A program made the position numbers and the translations under genes. Below are positions 57,581-64,000 of a DNA stretch of 64,000 bases, one piece after another. Location of the stretch: contig QPMI01000072.1 in NCBI GenBank assembly GCA_004431415.1, positions 50,113-114,112 of the forward strand, in the 5' to 3' direction. The stretch comes from Cyanophora paradoxa. Lineage: Eukaryota; Glaucocystophyceae; Cyanophorales; Cyanophoraceae. Under the pieces are notes generated by a model. It was not told where the DNA came from. It worked only from the letters and a program-made list of their open reading frames with translations, and searched no databases. Numbering within the stretch: position 1 is the first letter of the stretch; each line of letters starts with the position of its first letter.

Positions 57581-59092
57581 GGCGCGCCGGCGCGCATGCG
57601 CACCCGCTCGCCCGCGCCGGCGCTGGGGCGGGCGGCGCCGTCCTCCGCGCTGGCGCCCCGGCGAGGGAGGCACGAGGCGCGCGCAGGGCGGGCGCGATGT
57701 GGCGGCCGGCGCCCCTCTCTGGCGGCGCGGGCGGGCGGCAGACCTCAGGAGACGATAGAGCGGCGGGCGTGGCCGGCGCACCGATGGCCGACGGCGCACC
57801 AGCCGCGCGCCCGCTCCAGCGCCCCTCCCCCGCCCCGCCCGCCCGCCGCCCGCCCCGGTCGCCGCCAGCGCCACGCGGGGGAGCGCGGGCGCCGCGTCGC
57901 GGACCGTCCCTGCTGCGCGCTCGGCGGTCAGGCGCCGGCGGGTGGGTGCGCGGTGCGCGCCGGCGGGCGGGATCTCACGTGACGGGCGTGGAGCGCTGCC
58001 GGCGACGAGGCGGGCGGGGCGGCGCCGTCAGGAGCGGGCGGGGGAGCCGTGGCGGCGGGGCGGGGCGGGGCGGGGCGGGGCGGGCGGGGCGGCGGGCGCG
58101 AGGGCGCACGTCCATGAAGACGCGGTGGAAGCAGTCGGGCGCCGCCGCCGCCGCCGCCGACACGCGCTCAGACGGCGGGAGGCGGCCCGGCGGCCGCGGG
58201 CGCACCTTCTTCAGAGGCGGGGCGGAGGAGGGCGGAGGAGACAATCTCCCTCTCTCGCTCGCTCGCGCGCGCGCAGTGCACGGCAGGCGGCCAGAAGGAG
58301 CTGCGGCAGTGCGCGACCAGAAACTCCGATCGTGTTTCGATCGACGAACCCGGCGGCCAGAATCCCGCGCTGGCTGACGGAGCCTGGGCATGGGAGCCGC
58401 AGCTGCAGGCTGCCCGCGTCCGACGGTCCCGATCGCCGGAGCCGGCGACCAGAACTTCGCTGCTGATTCGGCAGAGTGCTCTGCTCGCCATGGATTACAG
58501 AAGTACTACTGAACGAGGAGCGGGCCGACCCGCCAGCCTGGCAGTGGGCCGCCACCGTGGCCGGGGCTATGCTCCACCATGGCCTCGGGCCTCGGCTGCA
58601 CCAGCTGCAGCTGCGCAGGCGCAGCTGCGTCTTGATGGCTGCAGCTGCAGCTGCGCCTGTGTCCTGATCATGATCGCTCTGGAAGGCTGGCGCACGATGA
58701 AGTGGACAGGCAGTAGTGCACCGGTCCGGAACGCCGTTTATAGGTATATGCAGCTCACAGACCCGCCCGCCTGCCAAGAAAGCAGCGGAGGCCCGCGGCG
58801 CAACCGTACCCCGGCGCTTCGGCGCGGCCGTACCCAAGAGCTTCGGTGAATCGGCATTCATCGCGGCAGGTGCGAAGCCGACGGGTTTCTGGCATCGCTC
58901 CTGTCGCTCGCTCACTGCTTGCTTGTACCGACGCGCAGCTCCACAGGGCAGCGGGCGAGCGGCCAGCAGATCTAGACAGCACGCGACCGGTGAGGATTTC
59001 TGACCGGGCGGGCTCCGTCGGTTCCGAAAGCTCGGCTCTGCTGCGTCAAGGCGATCGTTCGAAGGTGCGCTCCTCCGGGCGGGCGCAGAACC
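57581..59092. repeat. Segmental duplication block B
   Basis: Second copy of block A (50970-52446), same orientation. It is ~35 bp longer overall, with local insertions near 57945, 58060 and 58140 and a deletion near 58390. Its right edge meets the 3' part of the minus-strand gene at 59-61.5 kb. Confidence 0.88.
58110..58208 (-). CDS. Exon of unknown gene in block B
   Basis: Counterpart of the block A exon, with the same acceptor (CTCTGAAG) and a GTGCGCCC donor. It has a GCC run longer by two codons (SAAAAAAPDCFHRVF) and ends D instead of E. The length change keeps the reading frame. Confidence 0.35.
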
Positions 59093-61520
59093 CCCAGGTC
59101 GCCGGGCGGAGGGGGTAGATCGCCGAAGGAGAGGCTCCCCGCGGACGCGCTCATGCCGGCCTCCTGCCGCAGCCTCCGCGCCTCCGCCCGCGCGTTCGCA
59201 AAGTCCAGAGCCTGCCGTACCCCGGTCAAGGGAAGGAGGTGTGAGATGAAGGCGGGAAGGAGTGTACGCGCACCGCCTGGTGGACGGGGTCGAGGGGGGT
59301 GGAGACGCGGACGCGGCCGGCGGCGGTCTGGGCCCGGGGGGGAGAGGCCGAGCGGGAGTCCGGGGAGGGGAGCGGGAGCCGCGCTCCCTGAGGAGCCGCA
59401 TGGACGGGAGGGGTACCGCCATGTACTTCCGGAAGAGGCGGGCACCCACGCCGCCCGACTTGAGCGGCCCTTTCGCCGCAGCCGCGGCGGCCGCCCTGCC
59501 CTCCTGCCCGGGGGCTGCGGGCCCCGCCCCCGCCCCCCGGTGCCGCGCCTTCTTGGCCTGGCGAGCGTTCGCCCAGCCCGTGAGGTTCAGCGGGTCCTCC
59601 TGCACCCAGGACCACCATCAGCGAACAGCAAACGGAATCAAACAACAGCAAACAGCGGCTCCGGCGGCGCGCCTCGCGCATCCTCTCCTCCTCGGCCTCG
59701 TCCTCCTCCTGCGCCGAGTTGGCGGCCGCCGCCTCCGCGCTGCTCCCCGAGCTGCTCTCCTCGCTCCACGCGCCGGCCCCGCCGCTGCCGCCCACCGCCT
59801 GCCACAGCGGCGAGCCGTCCGAGCTGCGCCGCGGCGAACGAAGTGAGCCTCTGCGGAGGCGCCGAAGGGAGGAGGGCGGCACCTCAGAAAGGCGGAGACC
59901 TCGGCGCCCTGGGCGGCGAGCTCGGCGAGCTTCATGAGAGACATGCGCCGCGACATGCGCCGCGCCGCGAGCTGCGCCACCGCCCCCGCGAGGCCTGGCG
60001 CCAGGCCCAGCGCCCCCGGCGCCGTCGCCGAGTGCTGCAGCTGCAGCTGCTGCAGGGCCGCCGGCGTCGCCACGCGCTCCGCGTCCGCCCGCGCCTCCGC
60101 CGCCGCCTGCCGCGCCAGCCTGCGCGGCACCGTCAGAAGAGGCCTCGTTCTCTAGCACTCACGGTGTAGATGGCTGCAGCTAGCGACGACCTGGCGCCGG
60201 GGCCGGGGTTGGGCCGGGGCGGGGGCGGGCGGCTCGCACCGGCGGCGGCGGCGGAGGCGGCGCTCCTCGCGGGCGAGCTCCTCCGCGTCGAAGACCACCG
60301 GAATCGCGTCCAGCAGCGCCTGCCGGCGCGATGAGGAGGAGGGTGCGGGCGGGTGGCGGGGGGGCAAGGCGGAGGCCGCCAGCGTTCTCTAGGTCCTCTA
60401 GGTTCTCTAAGTTCGAGCTAGATCCAGGCCCAGGTCCGGCCAGATTCGAGTCTCTCGGGCCCGGGGCCTCTGGGGGGGGGGGGGGGGGGGGGACCTGGAG
60501 GGCGCTGAGGCCGCTCGGCCGCTTCGGCGGGCCCGCCGGCGCCGTCTGCGAGGGGCGTGAGGGGCGGAAGAAGATTCGAGTGGGAGGAGAGAGGAAGGGG
60601 TCTGTTAGAGGAGGCTCAAGCAGATTCTCTCTCACTTGGGGCGGGTTGAGGAGGACGGTGGATGCGAGGGAGGTGCCGGAGTAGGTGCGCGGCAGGCTCG
60701 CCGCCGTCGACGCCCGCCTGCGCGCGGGCGGGAGGGCGGGCGGGTCAAGGACAGGTGGGCAGAGATGGAAGGGTAGATAGAGCGGCCAGCAAGCATCTTC
60801 TGTGCGGCGCAGCGCAGCGGGCGGGCGGGCGGACGGACCTGATGCCCGCGATGACCGCGCCCGGCGGGAGGAGGCTCGAGCCGGCGAGGCCATCGCTCGT
60901 CGAGGGCCGCCGCTGGTCCGGCTGCTGCCAGCTGAAGGAGTCGGGGAGAGAGCCCGGGACGGAGGCGGCGGCGGGGGGAGAAGCCGACGCCGCCGCCGCC
61001 GTTGTTGACGGGCGGGGCGCGGCGGCGCCGGCGGCGGCGGCGAGGGAGGACCCGGCGCCGGCGCCGGCTCCGGCTCCGGCGGCGGGCGGCAGCGCGGGGC
61101 GGGGCTTGAGGGTCGCCAGGAGTCCCGCAGCGTCCGAGGCGGGGGCAGCTTCCAGGGAGGCAGCGCTCCCGATCGAGGGCGCCGCCTTCCCCGGGCCGGG
61201 GGACCGCTGGCCCCTCTGCACGCCCGCCGGCTGCCCCTGCCCCTGCGGCGACTTTGCTGCACCAGCTCCTGCAGGTGCGTCGCGGACTCCTCCCCGAGGC
61301 CCGACCGGTCCACGCAGAGCGACCGCAGCGCCGGCAGCCGCGCCAGCGCGCGGAACATCTGCGGGGCCCGCCGCCCGGGGCGGGGCGGGGCCCGGGGCGG
61401 GCCTAGGGTGAGGCAGGGCGGAAAGGCGCGGGGCGGGCGCGGGGCGGGCGGCCTCACCTCCCGAACGCACTGGCGGAGGCGGCGCAGGACGGTGCGCTTG
61501 TGAGGCGGTGCGCCTGATGC
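58972..61520 (-). CDS. Unrecognised multi-exon gene, partial model
   Basis: Several exon-like segments with matching splice sites lie in order on the minus strand. They code MFRALARLPALRSLCVDRSG with HLQELVQQ (LRR-like, about 61270-61359), WQQPDQRRPSTSDGLAGSSL (about 60840-60960), TAPAGPPKRPSGLSALQ, ALLDAIPVVFDAEELAREER (60185-60323), LARQAAAEARADAERVATPA to MSLMKLAELAAQGAEVSAFL, SDGSPLWQAVGGSGG, EDPLNLTGWANARQAKK to GARLFRKYMA, and ALDFANARAEARRLRQEAGM. Content is Ala/Arg-rich and acidic with coiled-coil potential. The N-terminus is not fixed, one frame change near 61260 is unresolved, and the last exon abuts block B. No family recognised. Confidence 0.4.
60472..60492 (+). repeat. 21-base G tract in an intron
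   Basis: Uninterrupted G run directly after the donor side of the exon coding SGLSALQ (minus strand), so the intron begins GTCC followed by a long C tract. Confidence 0.85.
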
Positions 61521-62401
61521 CTGGGTGGAGAAGAAAGAGTGCGCAGGCGCGCTCCAGGATTCTCGTCCGAGCGAGCCGCTCGGAGCGCGCCCGAGGCTCT
61601 TCGTCCACCGCGCCGCCCGCGGCCGCACCGCGCCCTCCTCCCGCACCGCGCCGCCCGCGCCGGCGCCGCTGTACTCGTAGCGCGCAAGCATACGCGCACG
61701 CGCGGGTCGACGGGGCTCGAGCAACCGAGGGCGATTGTGTGCGATCCGCCGGGCGCGAGGCCCCCGCTCGCGCGCGCGTGTTTCGGTCGTACATGTGCCG
61801 GCGCCGCGCGCGAGGCGAAGCGAGCTCTGCGAGCCTCGGCGATCAGAGCGGTACAGGAGCCGAGTGAGAAGGAGCGCGAGCGTACCAAATCGCAGAGAAG
61901 CATCGCTGAAGCCGTGATCAGGAGGAGCCTGCACAGCGGGCTGTACCCCAGGCCGGGCAAGATGATGCCAAGATCTCGCTCCAAAGCGAGCGGGCGGACA
62001 GCCAGGCGGCCCGCGTCGCACAGCCAGACGGCAGTAGCAGCGGCAATGGCTGGAAGCGATGGTCGCAAGAGGTCCAGGAGTCGGCAAGCAGCCGCGCATC
62101 CGGTGCGAACGCTGAGAGACCCGCTTTCTATCACGCTGAAGCCCCACAGATCGGTCCAGAATCAAGATGCCAGCGCAGCTTTTCGGGCTCGGGGTCTCGC
62201 ATCATGAATGGACCGGCAGCGGGGGAAGCGTGGGGCCGGAGACCGCAGCTGTCCATTCCTGCTTGAATTGGCGCCGGTGGGCGGCGGCAATCGAGGCGCG
62301 GCGAGGTTGCCGCCGGTGCGGGCCAGCAGCGACGGCGATGGCGGCGCCCTCCGGAGCGGGCGCCCACTGCGGCCCAGCGGCGCCCGTGCCACGCAACTTT
62401 C
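61521..62401. other. No supported gene
   Basis: GC-rich DNA probably containing the 5' region of the minus-strand gene. Open frames here have no motif or phase-consistent splice chain. Confidence 0.4.
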
Positions 62402-62988
62402 GCAGCCCGTCGCCCGGCGCGCGCTATAGCTACCGGAATTCCGTGCGTCGCCAGGGCCCGGCCGCTTAGCGCGCCCGCCTCACTCCAAAGCGCGCAGCGG
62501 TGGCTCACGCGGAAGCGATCAGACGCGCGGCGCTGGCGGCAGTTACGGCAGTTACGGCAGTTACGGCATGGCGGCAGTTAAGGCAGTTACGGCAGTCGCG
62601 GGCACGCCGTCTAACCGACGGCGCCGAGCCGGCGCAGCAACATCCCGGCGGAGCACGGTACGCTGCTCTGGCTACGGAAGTAGGTAGGCTGTGAGGGACG
62701 GGGCGGGGCGGGCGCAGCCCGTCGCCCGGCGCGCGCTATAGCTACCGGAATTCCGTGCGTCGCCAGGGCCCGGCCGCTTAGCGCGCCCGCCTCACTCCAA
62801 AGCGCGCAGCGGTGGCTCACGCGGAAGCGATCAGACGCGCGGCGCTGGCGGCAGTTACGGCAGTTACGGCAGTTACGGCATGGCGGCAGTTAAGGCAGTT
62901 ACGGCAGTCGCGGGCACGCCGTCTAACCGACGGCGCCGAGCCGGCGCAGCAACATCCCGGCGGAGCACGGTACGCTGCTCTGGCTACG
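62402..62988. repeat. 275-bp tandem duplication with nested short repeats
   Basis: 62402-62676 and 62714-62988 are near-identical copies at a 312-bp offset, separated by 37 bp. Each contains GGCAGTTAC repeated several times (near 62548-62598 and 62860-62910). Confidence 0.92.
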
Positions 62989-63041
62989 AGTCCGTGAACG
63001 CCATCTAATCGCGATTCCGAAGTTCTTCGCTTTCCTCTCAG

Positions 63042-63479
63042 AGTCTGCAGCAGCGCCTTCCGGAGCCTGGCGCGCCGCCGCCCTCCGCCGCTGCTGCGTG
63101 CCCTGCAGCTCGGGCGGCAGCGGCGTCGCGCGGCCCCTCGCGGCCCTCCCCTCCCGCCACGCCGCCCGGAGCAGGGTGCCGGGCTCGTCTAGGCGGCGTC
63201 CAGCCCCGTCGGCGCTCTCGGAGGAGCAGCGCCGCCTGGAGCTCGAGGCCGCCGGCCCGCCGCCCTCGCCGGCGCCCGCCCCGGCGAGTCCCCGCCCCCC
63301 TCGACCTCGCCCTGGCGCCGCCGCCGGCCCCGCTGGAGCCTGCGCTGCGGGCCTCGATGCTAGTGGGCGGCGCGGGGCGCCGTCCCGTGAGAGGGTCTCG
63401 CGGCGGCCCTGACCGAGCCTTGGAGCCGCCGCCGGCGGCGCCCTCCGCCTCGCCTCCGGCCCCGTCCCCTCATTCGTAG
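63042..63479 (+). CDS. Possible 3' exon, Ala/Pro/Arg-rich
   Basis: After a TCCTCTCAG acceptor the frame stays open for 145 codons (SLQQRLPEPGAPPPSAAAAC...) to TAG 63479. In this base composition long open frames are common, and another frame across the same stretch gives LSEEQRRLELEAAG, which looks more like a coiled coil. No upstream exon was found. Confidence 0.2.
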   Translation, partial: SLQQRLPEPGAPPPSAAAACPAARAAAASRGPSRPSPPATPPGAGCRARLGGVQPRRRSRRSSAAWSSRPPARRPRRRPPRRVPAPLDLALAPPPAPLEPALRASMLVGGAGRRPVRGSRGGPDRALEPPPAAPSASPPAPSPHS

Positions 63480-63595
63480 ACCCCGCAGCTCGCCATTAAT
63501 GGTGTCTAGACTGAGTAGAGCGCGCCAGAGAGACAGAGAGCTCGTTTTTCTACGAGATCAATTTCAGGAGGCCGAACCCTGTACCCTTCGATCGC

Positions 63596-63619
63596 AAGTT
63601 AGCCACCGGTGGCTAACTT
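63596..63619. repeat. Perfect 24-bp palindrome
   Basis: The sequence centred on CCACCGGTGG reads the same on both strands over 24 bases. Confidence 0.9.
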
Positions 63620-63923
63620 CGGGGGGAATGAACGGGGGGGAGAAGCGCAGGGGGGACGACCGGGAAAAAAAAGAATTGGCGCGCGCCCATGCGCATGCGA
63701 CCGCGCGGCGACGAAATTTTTTGAACTGGCGGCGACGGACAGGGATACATGTTCTAGATCTCCGCGCGCGCGCGCGCGGGCGGCCGCGGGCCCAGCTGCA
63801 GCGCAAGCAGCTTTAGACCTAGATCTGGCGGAGAAGGTCCGTCCCGGGACCGCCCGTCAGGCCTGCCCGGGCGCGCTTCCTTCCGATCCTTCTAAAAACG
63901 CTGTTTCCGGGACGACATGGGAG

Positions 63924-64000
63924 AAGCTTGCCGGGCCGTCGGGGCGGGACGAGGTTTTAAAAATCATTGCTTAATCAAGCTTGCCGGGCCGTCGGGGAGG
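63924..64000. repeat. Direct repeat running off the window end
   Basis: AAGCTTGCCGGGCCGTCGGG occurs at about 63924 and again at about 63978, the second copy reaching the window edge. Confidence 0.7.

Overview
This window reads as nuclear DNA of a GC-rich microbial eukaryote, most likely a flagellated alga such as a pelagophyte/stramenopile or haptophyte (inference). Protein-coding genes are cut by many short introns. Donors are GTGCG-, GTACCCC- or even GC-, rather than GTRAGT, and acceptors are nearly always CGCAG or similar. Introns carry few stops and most open frames are shadows, so the models here were built by hand: splice sites were joined so that phase is kept and family motifs continue. 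No prokaryotic operons, rRNA, convincing tRNA or CRISPR were seen.

Layout. 0.4-2.5 kb (+): 3' part of a TPR-like gene. 4.6-8.9 kb (-): a complete 18-exon model of 953 aa for a secreted, single-pass membrane protein. 8.9-12.0 kb: AT-richer intergenic DNA with a candidate terminal-inverted-repeat element. 12.0-16.7 kb (-): a leucine-rich-repeat/coiled-coil/IQ protein resembling centrosomal CEP97/LRRIQ proteins. 17.1-19.4 kb (-): OTU1/YOD1-type deubiquitinase. 19.5-20.0 kb (+): small divergent gene. 20.6-29.3 kb: segmentally duplicated rotatin fragments interleaved with two copies of a coiled-coil/membrane gene. 29.5-37.1 kb (-): apparently full rotatin (RTTN). 37.6-40.8 kb (+): cysteine synthase with a CaaX terminus. 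42.3-46.1 kb (+): SLC13/DASS-type sulfate transporter with RCK-C domains. 46.2-52.9 kb: G-rich, mostly unassignable DNA including duplicated block A. 53.0-55.0 kb (+): an LRR-SAM-TIR gene interrupted by a 512-bp transposon-like insertion. 55.0-57.6 kb: G-rich low-complexity DNA. 57.6-59.1 kb: block B, a copy of A. 59-61.5 kb (-): an unrecognised gene. 62.4-63.0 kb: a 275-bp tandem repeat, then a weak exon.

Themes. Rotatin and the LRR-IQ protein point to centriole/flagellum biology. The cysteine synthase and the sulfate transporter are neighbours on one strand and together cover the two ends of sulfate assimilation. The LRR-SAM-TIR gene is the best candidate for an undescribed immune or cell-death type protein; its TIR half is SARM1-like, but the exon carrying the catalytic glutamate was not found. 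Recent duplication, inverted repeats and insertion of mobile DNA are active throughout and offer direct views of intron gain and gene decay.
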